Position numbers and translations under genes: made by a program | The notes under the pieces: generated by a model | The model's database searches: none | Told to the model about the DNA's origin: nothing | Seen by the model: only the letters and a program-made list of their open reading frames with translations | Part shown: one piece after another, positions 13,072 to 22,753 of the stretch | Position numbering within the stretch: the stretch's first letter is position 1 | How the letters are laid out: each line of letters starts with the position of its first letter | Source of the DNA: Pampus argenteus | Lineage: Eukaryota; Chordata; Actinopteri; Scombriformes; Stromateidae | Assembly (NCBI GenBank): GCA_036937835.1 | Contig: CM072876.1 | Coordinates: 9,365,501 to 9,429,500, forward strand | Reading direction: 5' to 3' | DNA length: 64,000 bases

Positions 13072-16000
13072 GACTGATACAATAGGAACTTAAGTGGACT
13101 GGGCTCTCCCTGTGGTATGCAGCCATATTAGGTAGTGAAGTCAAGATGATCTGAGAAAGTGTGAGTTTATGCTCTCTCTTTCGCTTTTGTGCTGTCTGTC
13201 TCCCTCTAGTAGATTGTTCGCATTAGGTGTTTGTGTGTGTGTGTGTGTTTGTGTCTTACCTTGTACCGCTAGGCCAGCTAGTCTGATCCCCTGCTCTACT
13301 GTGCAGTGGAGACGCCCATCGAGCAACTCCTTCTTCACCTGCAGGTAATACTGATACCTGGAAAGAATCACAAGGAAATTAAAATTAAAAAAAATAGTTA
13401 CACAGGTATGACACTGGTGTCGGAAATGTTTTTACCATGATGACATTCCCATCAGCTCACTAGGTGTACTTTGTATTTACAGTTAATTAGCAAATGTCAG
13501 CATGCTAAATGCTAACCTAAGATAGTAAACATGGGAAACATTATACCTGCTAAATGGGAGAGTGTTAGCATTGAGCTCTAAGTATCAGAGCTTAAGTGTT
13601 CTTTTGACTCTTAGTCATGTTTTTACATATCAGCCTGCATACCACAGCATTTCTACCAGCTTAACTGTACAAAGAAAACACTGAGTGGGTGGTAGCATAA
13701 CACTCTTATTAGCTTCCAGAAAGTCACTAGAATTCAGTCAGTGCTAAATGTTATTTTTCCAAATAGCCACAAGGTCTCTAAACACCAGTTATATAAAACT
13801 GAGTTGGAAAAAACATGACGGGGTTTGAGTTCAACACTTTTATCCATAGAAAGGAAGAGGAGCTGTGCTCAAGGCGTTGCACATTAGCAACAAAAGGCTT
13901 GCAAAGATCCACCGAGACACCACAGAGAGACATATTCCTCTGCTTCTGTTTTGTGCAACAGAAAGTATGCGTCAAGACAGTATTGGCAACTGCATTAGCC
14001 GGTTAAGACCATGCCAGAGAAGCCTTCTGCAGAATCCAAGCGAGGAATGAGTGAATCACCTCCATTTGAAATACCAGTGACTCATTTTTGACTTGAGAGG
14101 AATGCCAAAAAAGTATACCAGTTTTTAGTCAACAGCGAGCACATCACATTGTTGAGCCGAATTCTAATAAGGACGGGGGTTTAATTTTAGGTAGGACCAA
14201 CACAAGCTGACACAACAAAAGCATTTTAATTGTGAGGCAAACCAGGGCTCAGTGCACTGTGGTTTTGGCCAACAGTGGTTTTGCCAAGTATAAGCTGATA
14301 TGATGACACTGTTCAGATTGTTGAGGCCACTGCAGCCTTCACACAATGTGGTAAAAGTCCCAAAACCAAGAGACTGAAATACACAGCGCTCCATAGGTTT
14401 CTGAGCTCCTTTTGTCCACTTTTAGCTCGGGTCCAACTGGATGTTTGTCTTTCGAAGAGTGGAGTGGCCACACAGGAGGAAAGAGAGAAAACTGTCAGGG
14501 TGACCGGGCTCAGCTGCATTAAACTTGCACGTTGTTTCCTGTTTGTTGCCATGGTGACCACAGACTGAGTCTTTCCAATGTGGGCTGTGAGACACCTTTT
14601 CTGACATGTACTCTACTGTTTAGCTCCATTTGTACTTTTAATTCAGCCTCAGAGTTTTTTGGCCCTCCTTTACCTTCTGGTATCTTTTATTTTCATATTC
14701 TGTTTCACATTCTCTCCCCCACTTGTTCTTGCTCTTTTTTGAGCTCCTGTCAGTGTACTCCCGGGTCTATAATCTGACCCCGCCCTCCTCCCTCACCCTG
14801 TCATTACACCCGTTGGCAAAGCCATTCCGTTCCCGTGGCAACCCTCTAATTAGCCAACCCCAACCACCACGGCTGCAGCAAGGGGCGGGGCTTGATGCGG
14901 TTGGGAGGGGAGGAGCTTCGCGGGACACAAACCCTTCAAATGATTGTGGACTTTGTTTTTACAAATGCTCCATGTTTTCCCAGCGTTCTCCGTATGGGGT
15001 CTGGGGAAATGTTGAGGTTGACAGTGGTTGGTTCTCATTCTGAGGTTCGATTGTAACAGCATGAGGCCAGCGGTGAAGAGGCGGACAGTAAACTGTTGAA
15101 ATGACTATGAACAAGTAAAAGCGTGACAGTGAAAGGCAGTAAAGAGAGGTTTTAGGGCGTGCTCATGGGACAGCCTAAACTACACAAAAACAGCCATGAA
15201 ACATCTTATAGAACAGCGGTTCCCAACCTCTTTGACTTTTGGACCTTAAAACAAACTCCTGTCTACAACTCTACACAAGTTGCATATGTCTGCAGGTTGT
15301 GACTAGTTAAAACAAAGGGTGATTTTTTTTGCCTCTCAGTTTGTTTTATTTGACTATTTTTTAGAGCCACAAAAGATAACCTAAAGATTAAAAAAAGGTC
15401 TGAAGCAATAAAACTGGTTTGAGCGTTAGAAATATGTTTTCCTGTTTTCCACTCATGTTAACACCGAGGAGGACATCCATAGCCACCCATTTAATCTTAA
15501 TGAAGCACATGTAGGACTGGACAATATGATATATATATATATATATCAAGATAAATTAGCTGACTTACACAATGAATATTATTTACTACAAACATACTAC
15601 TTCTCAAACATCATCTTGTTTAGTTACAGTATAACTAGTTAAACATGGTGTTGGCAGGCTGGATTGTTTTTCTGGTCAGATGTCAGTGGTTGCTGTGGCT
15701 ATTGTTAGTTCAATGACATTTACTGAAAATTGCAATTGCAAAAATACATTTGGTTTATTGTCCAACACTAATATAAACCCCAAACAGGCACATATTTAAA
15801 GTTAAACTAAACTCCATGTAAAACCGTAAAAAAGGCTTGAACAATGTGTGACGCTTCAGAAACATTGACAGGTGTCTGGAAAACATTTGTGCATGAAAGT
15901 ATCCTGCCCACATAGGAAATCCACATGCTGCATTTTGAAGAAAATGTATATAAAATAAAGGAAATTATGTATGTTCTTTAAGTTATATAGTATCATGCTC

Positions 16001-19000
16001 CTGCCATTTAGAATACTATTTGCAAGCCTGCACATACATGTCCACAAAGACACCCTTATAGGAGCACACACCTGGCATATGCACATATGTCGGAATGACA
16101 TCACTGTGGTGTAGCAGCAGGTTAATATACATGGACAGACATGAGGTAAAGCTTTCCTAACTAGGAGTTACATGGGACTTCCACCATGGCAGAACGCTCT
16201 GCTGGCACCCCAGGCAGCCGCACAGGCACAAAGAGCCCTTTATATGCCCACTCATGTTCAAGCTCTGCTCAAGACATGCTGCCAGATGTCCATGTGGCCC
16301 GGACGACAAGCCTGGAAGCATATGTGCATGCATGCATGAATGTGTGTATGTGTGTGCACATATGCCTCAACCCCCCTTCCACCACCCCCGCCACCTCTGC
16401 AGTGGTATGACCCTGACCACCCCCTCAGCCCCAGGATGAGTCCAGACGGCTTGTGTGGGAGGCAGGAGGATTTCACTTTGAAATGTGTTGAATCAGCAAG
16501 GGGCCGAACAGAGTACAGCTGTGTATTTGTGCATGTATGTGTGTGTGTGTGTTAGTGATAACTAGCTGAACAAAGCTAGGATTTCAAGGCTGTTGGTACT
16601 GCAGCCTTGGGGGCTGCAGAGGCCAGCTGGCCTCGCTCCCCGTCAACAGCTCTCTGTTTAGGTTCCTCACTTTCTCTCTCTGGGCCACTTTGCCCCTCCT
16701 TCATATCAGTGAGACAGGAGGAACAGAGGGTTTCATCTACTCACTCTACACCTCATCTTCTGCAACATGAGTGTGTGTTCTGTTAAAATGAGAAAAGGCA
16801 CTTTTCAGAAAGAAAGAAAAAGACAGAGCCATAGTGAAATATATCGGGTTACAAGTCAGTATATGGAAGGTTAGGGATCAAGCACTGGGGGACTGAATGG
16901 CATACTAAAAAGTGATTCTGATCTCCTCCCACCTCACACACACTAATGAAAAAAAAAAAACTCACATTAATAATAAAATCACTGCAAACACAGAAGTAGT
17001 TACATTTAAATCCACCAAATAGTTTGATTATTGCTGATAATCTGAGTGAGGCTTTACCCTGATTCCATCAATATACCAGTTTCTACAGCACAAAGCATGA
17101 TAATAATAATAATAACACAAAATTCACTAAATGTTACAACATCAGGAGCTTCCTATTAGTTTTTAGTTTCAAACCTAATGTTATGTTACCATTGGTTTAT
17201 CCATTCTGGTTGTCTTGGTGTGAATACTATAACAAACTTGCACTTTAGGGCATTGTTTTTTTAGTTGTCTCAACACTGCAGAGCCTGCATTAAGATGTTT
17301 TCATAGATAAAAAGCACTTTTTTTTATTTGTTTGTTTGTTTGAATCCTTGGGAATGTGAAGGCAAATATGAAAAAAAATGAAAGAAACAGAGCAAAACAT
17401 AAAGTAAAAACTCTAATTAAGGTGTTTACAGTGTGACCAAATGTGGATAACTGTACATGTAGCATAATGCAATTATGCTTAGCTCAGTAATATGATTACT
17501 GAGCTAAGCATAATTGCATTAATATAACTGGCACCGACGTTCCTCCATTACTGCCCTCATTGCATGATAATTGGATTATCAGTGTGAATATGTAGACAGT
17601 ACACACACACACACACATACACACAAAACACACATACTCAGACTTTAACCCCCTGCTCTGGGTAATTTTCACAGCTGCATGGAGAGAAGAAGGAGAGGGA
17701 AGGAGAAACAGATGAATGGATGGACAAGAAGAGAAGGAGATCTAGTATCAGGTTACACATCAGTCAAACACTGAGCTTCAAAGACCTGACCACATTATAA
17801 AACTCACATTACGTTCTCAGTCAGTTTCCTTCACTCGGGGGACACGGAGACAATGCTCTGTCTTTCTGGTGTCTGGCAACAACTTACAATGGATTTGTCT
17901 CTAAAACCTCCTAATCTGTTAATACTTCATAGAATATCTTAGTTCATCTTAAATCAAAAACAGTATAGCTCTTGCAACAGGGCTTTTTTTTTTCCTTTTT
18001 GTGAAACATTATATCAAGGAAACAATGTCCCAACAACCAAAATCTACTCTCTCACACTCATACAAGTATCAACATACTTTTCTATATTTTCTGGACACAT
18101 AAATATTTATGAGTTCCAGCTAAAACACATGCGGGCAGCAAAGTAAAACCACATAAATAACAAGGTATGAACCCAAAGCAGAGTGTTGCTGCCAAACTTT
18201 TACTTTCTCTGTCCCCACTTGTCCTCCTCTTTGCCTCTGTCACTTTAGTCTCCAAATCCCTCCCTTTCTCCCTCTCATTATCAAACCAGGTGTGTATGCA
18301 ATAAGACAACACACACACACTGGATCTGAACCAAATCTACCTGCAGCTAATAAATTATCTACAAAGAGAGTAGTCAGTCATAACTGTGTTCACACTGATT
18401 GATGGGAGGTTTTAAAGGATAGTACCTACAGTGTAAGAGCAAAGAAATGCTCTTGATTTTGGTGAAACCCTTTAATTAGACCTGGTTAACTATAAAAAAA
18501 AGTGGTTTGAACTATAAAAAAAAAAAAAAAAAGTAGAACTTGATGTGAAGAAAAAAAAGAGAGACAGGTCTTCTAGAGAAGTTTGCCTCGGGAAGCGTGT
18601 ATGTTCTTACAATGTGGTGTATTGTGACTAACTCTTCTGACAGGGCTGCAGCTGGCTTCTGAGGTGATTCTTGAGAAAGTTGCGAGGTGTGTGAGGTGAG
18701 TGTGTGTGTGCCCGTGTGTGTGTGTGTGTGTGTGTTTTGTAAACCAGACATTCCCCCACCCCCTTTACCCCAAGCACTTCTGCTGGGAGGAATGTGTGGA
18801 CCGCCTCCTACGCTGGACGGTTGTGCCAACATTCCTGAATAACAGAAAAAGAGAAAGAGGGAGACTGAAAGAAAGAAAGAAAGAAAGAAAGACAGAAGGA
18901 GGAAGGGACGCGGAGAAAGAGAGTTAAAATGTGAGGCCGGAGTGATGTGAAGAAGGAGTAGGGGTGACACTATGTACGGGGATTGTAAGAGAAAAAAAAA

Positions 19001-21303
19001 GGGGGCTTGAGAAAAAGAGGGGACCATTGTTCCCTAAATTGCCCCTAAGGCCCCATCATAACCCCTTCAACCCCATAACCCCCATACACACACACACACA
19101 CACACACATATATACACACACACACACACCATAAAAGCCCGCAGGGGATTCCTGGAATACCATCCCCTTACCAGAGCAGACCCTGGCTTCTGTATAATAA
19201 ACGAGCAGATACACTCTCTATCACACACACACACACCCACAGTGAGTGTATGACGCTGGCCACTGATACAGAATGATTTAATACATTTTCACCTAAGAAC
19301 ATAAACAGCGTGTCTAGTCCTGCTGCTCAAAAATACAGAGGAAATTCAACAGCATAACTAGTTAACACACTCACACAAACGCACGCACGCCGCACACACG
19401 CCACACACACACCTTAATGTCAAACTGTGACCTGCAATCGACCTTTCTCACATCCAGCAGAGCCGCAAATTCAGCAGCTCAGTGTTAGGCAGACGTGTCT
19501 AACGTGCATGTCTGTGTGTGTGTGTGTGTCAGTATGTGTGCGACTATGAGAAACGATCTGAGATGAATGTCCACTACACGCTGACCCCCGGATGCCCTTT
19601 TAGGGTAACGTGCTCACTTACATACAAATATGTACGCACACACATACACACACAACACACACTGTGGGAAGAAAATGGCTATAAGAAGACAAAAGCTATA
19701 TCAAATATATTTGCAAGCTAACAAGTTGCAGACATCATAAATAAACATTAAAAATATATTTACTTCTCATTTTATTTAAATTACTCATCGGACTCCTCAA
19801 TTTCAACTTTGATCCTAGCCCTACTGTATACCTCATGCTCATGATATTCATACACGTCAACAGTTAAAAGTTTACAGAGAAGCACACACGACATGGACGA
19901 TTTTTGATGTGAGTCACTTGAAAGAAGAAGTTTTGTCATATGAAGCCAGTTGACAGAATACAACTAAATTGACAATGTGGTGTAGTGAAAGCATTGAGCA
20001 CTACACCCTTGTTTTTTGGATTTATAGGTGGTGTTTGGAGATTCTTTACCTGGTGGCTTCTTGCTCCAACCGAGAGACACTGGGTACATAGAACATAACT
20101 CCAAAGAAGAGCAGCGGCTCATTGCCAAACTTGTCCAACTGCTTCTTGAGGGGTTTCTCCAGCTCCACCCAGCGCTGGGCTGGGGTCTGGGTCTTTCCTT
20201 GGAACCACAGACCGAAGTAATGGGTCTAAAGTGAGGGGATACATAGAGGGAGGTCAGTATGGCACACAGAGTAAAAGGGTTCGACTGAAGGAAAAAAGAG
20301 AAAAGGAGAGGAATGAAAGGAAAATAGAGAAGAGTGGAAGTAGAGGTGGTACAAGGGTGGAGCAAATAAAAGATGAGTTGATGCAGAGGAAATGGCGGGT
20401 AGATGTACATGGCAAAGTGTTGGGAGGGATGGAGAAAATGGACTGAGGAGGAAAATAGGAAATGAGTTGAGAAGTACATTCGGGACAAGCCAGGAGAACG
20501 GAGAGGAGATTAATAAGCAGTGGCTGAAATACAACAGGCGCATATTTCTGCTTCAAATCTGATCAAACTTTGACGTCAGCAGCATAACTCTGTTAAACAT
20601 AATATTAGGCCAGACCTACCACCATTAAGATAACCCTGGGAGAAAAGAAACAGGCTATGATCCTATCGCACTAAATCAAAAATGAAAACCAAGTCTCTGG
20701 CCTAAATATTTCATCTCAAGATTGATATGCTAATTGAAGAAACATAATTCAGCTGACTAAACTGCAAAAAACAACACAACGTTCCACAAAGGACTATACA
20801 GGTCTTTTCCCAGTGATATGATCAACTAAATCGAATTTGTGAGCTTCTCAGAAAACAGTTCATCTAAAACATGTTGTATTGATTACAGTACCAGTTCAGT
20901 TAGGGGTTCAACAGCCTGGAAGTGCTGTAACTAGTTTAGACAAAGAATTAACAAGAATGCTGGCTTGCTTCAGATAGATTCTTGACGTTTCCAATTATTT
21001 AAATGCAAGCAATAATTCCCAATAAAGGCCTGTTCATACTAATATGGGGCAGGATTCACAAAATGCAAGCTGTGATTCGCAACATGATCATTTTTTGTCA
21101 CTTTGATTGAGACCCATTTTATCAATCAAAACAAACTAATGAATGAGGAGCACGCAAAAGCCCCCCGTAGGACTCGCAAATCTATCTGTAATTTGCGTGT
21201 GTCTCTGGTTTCACAAAGTGCACACCTGTTTCATCCGTGTGGTTTGCTTCTACTGTAATGAAAGTCGTAAAGCTGCGAGCTGCAGCTGCAAGGGCAAAGG
21301 CAA

Positions 21304-21336
<33 letters not shown>

Positions 21337-21433
21337 AATCTCATCTTCTTCCTCACATGCAAACACACACAAACACACATTTAGAGCCTCAGGTAAATAG
21401 GCGTTAAGATGAAAATAGCACATTCAGATGGAC

Positions 21434-21489
<56 letters not shown>

Positions 21490-22751
21490 TGCTGAGATAG
21501 CGTGCATGCACGGGGTAGACAGCCGCTGAAACGGAGGCGTCACACCACCTCATGTTTAACATCACCGACACCTGGCAAATACCACAACACTATGCGAGTA
21601 CGCACAACTACACCGCCCCTCTCTCTCTCACTTTGTTAGCGGCCTCGAACAGAGGTAGCCACGCTTCATTAAAGACAGACAAGGACACTGCAGGAGAGAG
21701 ACAGCAGAGGGCACGGAGACACACACAGAGTGTGGGGAGAGACGCGTGGCACACACACACACCCACACACAATATGACATTGCATCTATTAATGAGTGAA
21801 AGCCTTCTGTCCTTATGTCCTTCTCTGTTTTTCTCTTTGTGTCTGATATGAGTTTTTTTAGTAATGATATCAATATTTATATGAGCAGGACATCTCTGCA
21901 GTACAATCATTTTTAATTTAAAATGATATTTTGACACTTATATTTTCGACTTTAACAAATACTGCGCATCCTGCGATTTGAAAATTGCAATAGTCCACAT
22001 TGCAATTTTTATAAAAAAAATAAAGCAATATTTTATTCTGGAAATTATGGTTGAAAAAGTTTTATTTTTTTGTCTTATATTTCAAGGACTAGACAAATAA
22101 CAGTCAGATATTCTTTTTAAATAGTAGCAGTGTAAAACTGACTCCTACACATAGTGTTGCATTATGGGTTGTTTGTAGCCTTAATGTTGCTAGGCTAGCA
22201 AGTAGTGAGTATAGTGAGCGTGATAGACTCAGTTTGTTTCACTCTTGTATAATGCTATTTAAATAAATTCATAACAAGTGGAATAAGTTCAAAGCGACTT
22301 CTGATGTCGCTAATGCAGAAGCAGACTGTGGGCTGAATCATTTGTTGAGCTGCCAAACACCGCCGCCACAGATGATGAGGAGATGAAAAACACAAACACA
22401 ATGCTAACTGCCAGAGAAAATTATTTTATGACCACTTCCAAGAACCCGCCTTTAAAATTGTTTTTTTCAAAAGCCCATAGTTAGCAGCTCTTTATTTCTA
22501 GGCTCATTAAAAAAAAAATCAAAACAATATCGACATATTTTTCTCTGCAATATACATATAATGAAACTTCTCCTCACCTCCCGTAGCTCCAGCCTTTGGG
22601 CCACCGCCTCCAGACATTCCTGTCCCGTACTCTCCACTGACAGAGTGCATTCAATCACATTGTTGTCCAGCAGACGAATCCGTGTCACAAAGTAGTTCTT
22701 GCTCAGGACGTTGTAGCGCCGCGTGCGCCGTAGCTTCAGCCGGAAGGGCAT
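1665..22751 (-). CDS. ptpn14: PTPN14: FERM-domain non-receptor protein tyrosine phosphatase
   Basis: Nineteen coding exons join in phase to give 1292 residues; the human protein is near 1187 as I recall, and the extra length lies in the linker. Order: FERM domain (about 1-310), long disordered linker (about 312-1000), C-terminal PTP domain (about 1002-1292) ending in SRLI. The active-site loop HCSAGVGRTG places the catalytic Cys at residue 1226 and the Arg at 1232. Two PPxY motifs, PPPY (592-595) and PPEY (818-821), are the type that bind the WW domains of YAP, matching the known role of PTPN14 as a junctional/cytoplasmic negative regulator of YAP. Phrases such as ISHTVSTPELAN and ERPVSEMFSLEDSI separate it from its paralogue PTPN21. 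The start is MPFRLKLRRTRRYNVL, the conserved family N-terminus, just inside a splice acceptor. No frameshift or internal stop was found. One intron uses a GC donor (11496-11495). Confidence 0.95.
2365..2528 (-). CDS. ptpn14: ptpn14 exon 19, PTP signature loop
   Basis: Residues 1196-1250. Encodes YLEEIQSVRRHTNSML followed by VVVHCSAGVGRTGVVILTEL, the phosphate-binding loop with Cys1226 and Arg1232. Acceptor CTGCAG, donor GAG|GTGGGT. The first two bases complete Ser1196. Confidence 0.95.
2744..2978 (-). CDS. ptpn14: ptpn14 exon 18, WPE loop
   Basis: Residues 1118-1196 (the last codon is split). Encodes EGGRSKSHRYWPKLGSKH and QYTDWPEQGCPEYVQGF. The general-acid loop reads WPE (Glu1184, codon 2778-2780) instead of the canonical WPD. 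Donor T|GTAAGT. Confidence 0.94.
3239..3367 (-). CDS. ptpn14: ptpn14 exon 17
   Basis: Residues 1075-1117, including EWHYIATQGPL and DFWQMVWEQGVNVIAMVT, classic conserved PTP core motifs. Acceptor CCCAG, donor GAG|GTATAC, phase 0 at both ends. Confidence 0.95.
4314..4532 (-). CDS. ptpn14: ptpn14 exon 16, start of PTP domain
   Basis: Residues 1002-1074. Encodes ERVFTEYEQVLKKRADC, ERNRFRDVVPYEHNRVEL and NKENNTGYINASHIK, the N-terminal PTP helices and the phosphotyrosine-recognition region. Acceptor CTCAG, donor AAG|GTACAC, phase 0. Confidence 0.95.
5595..5735 (-). CDS. ptpn14: ptpn14 exon 15
   Basis: Residues 955-1001. Encodes RQKMSVDSMKRPLMMAALNG, the conserved segment just before the phosphatase domain. 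Acceptor TTGAAG, donor CGG|GTATGA, phase 0. Flanked by introns of about 1.06 kb and 1.5 kb with no further coding signal. Confidence 0.92.
7241..8572 (-). CDS. ptpn14: ptpn14 exon 14, large linker exon with YAP-binding PPxY motifs
   Basis: Residues 511-954 in one 1332-base exon. Both PPxY motifs are here (PPPY at 8318-8329, PPEY at 7640-7651). Low-complexity blocks: a Gly run near the start, a Pro/Gln tract (residues 709-734, 7901-7978), an acidic run after MLIHSS (about 774-786), a His/Asn/Thr tract (835-849, 7556-7600) and a Gly/Ser tract (876-895, 7418-7477). Conserved blocks ISHTVSTPELAN, RPATSTPDLASHRH and GPSISEPDLTSVKERV match PTPN14. Acceptor TTGCAG, donor AGG|GTAATA, phase 0. Confidence 0.95.
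8665..9119 (-). CDS. ptpn14: ptpn14 exon 13
   Basis: Residues 359-510 (Asp359 is split with the previous exon). Encodes DSIFHDDAYYKSETSL, RPDYIPSHRHSAIIAPSYRP and ALVYSQPEMRER, conserved linker blocks of PTPN14/21. Two in-frame donors lie six bases apart: CAG|GTACAG (end 8665) and CAG|GTGGAT (end 8659). The second would add Val-Gln. Acceptor CTTTAG. Confidence 0.92.
9966..10044 (-). CDS. ptpn14: ptpn14 exon 12
   Basis: Residues 333-359, PRPQSCNFQTMHSQYGEHYQ then DTQSSQ. Acceptor TTTAG, donor G|GTAAGT. Follows the short exon 11 in phase 0. Confidence 0.88.
10662..10722 (-). CDS. ptpn14: ptpn14 exon 11
   Basis: Residues 312-332 (Glu312 is split), PTRSPAPIRRRSTWTHRPSL, equivalent to the SPPPIRRQPTWSRSSL block of mammalian PTPN14. 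Acceptor TTTTAG, donor CTG|GTACTG. Confidence 0.87.
10976..11058 (-). CDS. ptpn14: ptpn14 exon 10, end of FERM domain
   Basis: Residues 285-312, EDMEMAKYIARLFTARHKFY then KQNKICA. This is the C-terminal helix of the FERM F3 lobe. Acceptor TGCAG, donor GA|GTGAGT. Confidence 0.93.
11247..11334 (-). CDS. ptpn14: ptpn14 exon 9, FERM F3 lobe
   Basis: Residues 255-284, WNDIGTIAHNKSAITVEITS then RDDTIIFHT. Acceptor GACAG, donor ACG|GTGAGT. Arg255 is completed by the first base. Confidence 0.94.
11497..11585 (-). CDS. ptpn14: ptpn14 exon 8, FERM F3 lobe, GC donor
   Basis: Residues 226-255, DNYTNDIFIGVSFIGVFVKH then RNGRSIMLH. The donor is CAG|GCAAGT, a GC-AG intron. Phase (two bases of Arg255) agrees with exon 9, and no GT donor nearby keeps the frame. 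Confidence 0.93.
11705..11792 (-). CDS. ptpn14: ptpn14 exon 7
   Basis: Residues 196-225, including AEAELLYIKEVEKLDGFGQE, strongly conserved in the FERM F2-F3 region. Acceptor TTCCAG, donor AAG|GTACAT. Confidence 0.94.
11899..11969 (-). CDS. ptpn14: ptpn14 exon 6
   Basis: Residues 173-196, NWPNGDEVLEEWTQKVAEEH then KSH and a split Cys. Acceptor TCTCAG, donor TG|GTACTG. Confidence 0.92.
12309..12376 (-). CDS. ptpn14: ptpn14 exon 5, FERM F2 lobe
   Basis: Residues 150-172, ADFGDFTQFMSQDFLREYVL then FPV. Acceptor TTCTAG, donor GTG|GTGAGT, phase 0 at the end. Confidence 0.94.
13015..13069. repeat. (GT)n microsatellite
   Basis: About 27 uninterrupted TG units in ptpn14 intron 4, roughly 190 bp from exon 4. 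One of the longest pure dinucleotide tracts in the window. Confidence 0.97.
13260..13357 (-). CDS. ptpn14: ptpn14 exon 4, FERM F2 lobe
   Basis: Residues 117-150, YQYYLQVKKELLDGRLHCTV then EQGIRLAGLAVQ. Acceptor TTCCAG, donor G|GTAAGA. Both end codons are split and agree with their neighbours. Confidence 0.95.
13440..13600. mobile_element. probable old repeat with GCTAA/TTAGC words
   Basis: Contains AGTTAATTAGC, CAGCATGCTAAATGCTAACC and AGTGTTAGCATTGAGCTC. This GCTAA/TTAGC vocabulary is, from memory, typical of a widespread teleost interspersed repeat. I cannot define its ends or class from this copy alone. Confidence 0.35.
15200..15400. mobile_element. possible interspersed repeat fragment
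   Basis: The block beginning AACAGCGGTTCCCAACCTC resembles the start of a common vertebrate repeat (GCAGTGGTTCCCAACC type). Only the first part is recognisable; its ends and class are unclear. Confidence 0.35.
15511..15770. mobile_element. possible short inverted-repeat DNA element
   Basis: Left end GGACTGGACAATATGATAT and right end TTTATTGTCCAACAC are imperfect inverted repeats enclosing about 260 bp with an internal (AT)n run. The ends resemble the GGGCTGGGCGATATGG repeats common in fish. A diverged non-autonomous DNA transposon is the best guess. Confidence 0.4.
17465..17521. repeat. 27-bp perfect inverted repeat, 3-nt loop
   Basis: Arms 17465-17491 and 17495-17521 are exact reverse complements over 27 bases with an ATG loop. 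It lies inside ptpn14 intron 3, far from any exon. The flanks show no matching ends or duplication. Confidence 0.88.
20050..20225 (-). CDS. ptpn14: ptpn14 exon 3, FERM F1-F2
   Basis: Residues 59-117. Encodes THYFGLWFQGKTQTPAQRWV and KFGNEPLLFFGVMFYVPSVS. Between WF and RW there are nine residues, against seven in human PTPN14 as I remember it. Acceptor TTTAG, donor AG|GTAAAG. Confidence 0.94.
20226..22577. other. ptpn14 intron 2 (2.35 kb)
   Basis: No coding exon seen. Two CA microsatellites (about 21305-21333 and 21439-21486). The interval around 21.94-22.1 kb contains a GATTTGAAAATTGCAATAG block resembling ends of fish repeats. A consensus CRE word TGACGTCA is at 20571-20578; function unknown. 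Confidence 0.7.
21439..21486. repeat. (CA)n microsatellite
   Basis: 24 uninterrupted CA units in ptpn14 intron 2; a second CA tract lies at about 21305-21333. Confidence 0.97.
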
Positions 22752-22753
22752 GG
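22578..22753 (-). CDS. ptpn14: ptpn14 exon 2 with start codon
   Basis: Residues 1-58, MPFRLKLRRTRRYNVL through GQECLEAVAQRLELRE, opening the FERM F1 lobe. An acceptor CCTGTCAG lies only two bases before the ATG (22749-22751), implying an upstream non-coding exon. Donor GAG|GTGAGG, phase 0. Confidence 0.95.

Larger units (their letters stand above)
13358..20049. other. ptpn14 intron 3 (6.7 kb)
   Basis: No exon or independent gene was recognised. It holds repeat remnants near 13.44-13.60 kb, 15.20-15.40 kb and 15.51-15.77 kb, a 27-bp perfect hairpin at 17465-17521, and scattered CA/GT and GAAA microsatellites around 17.6, 18.7-18.9, 19.09 and 19.5 kb. The longer open frames here run through these simple repeats and are not credible genes. 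Confidence 0.7.

Noticed and set aside
18512..19027. Long minus-strand open frame as a gene
   Set aside because: It runs through (GT)n and (CTTT)n simple repeats, giving Thr-His and Ser/Leu-rich protein, and has no recognisable domain.
1665..22751. PTPN21 as the identity of the phosphatase gene
   Set aside because: PTPN21 shares the architecture and the WPE loop, but the linker phrases ISHTVSTPELAN, RPATSTPDLASHRH and ERPVSEMFSLEDSI and the N-terminus match PTPN14.
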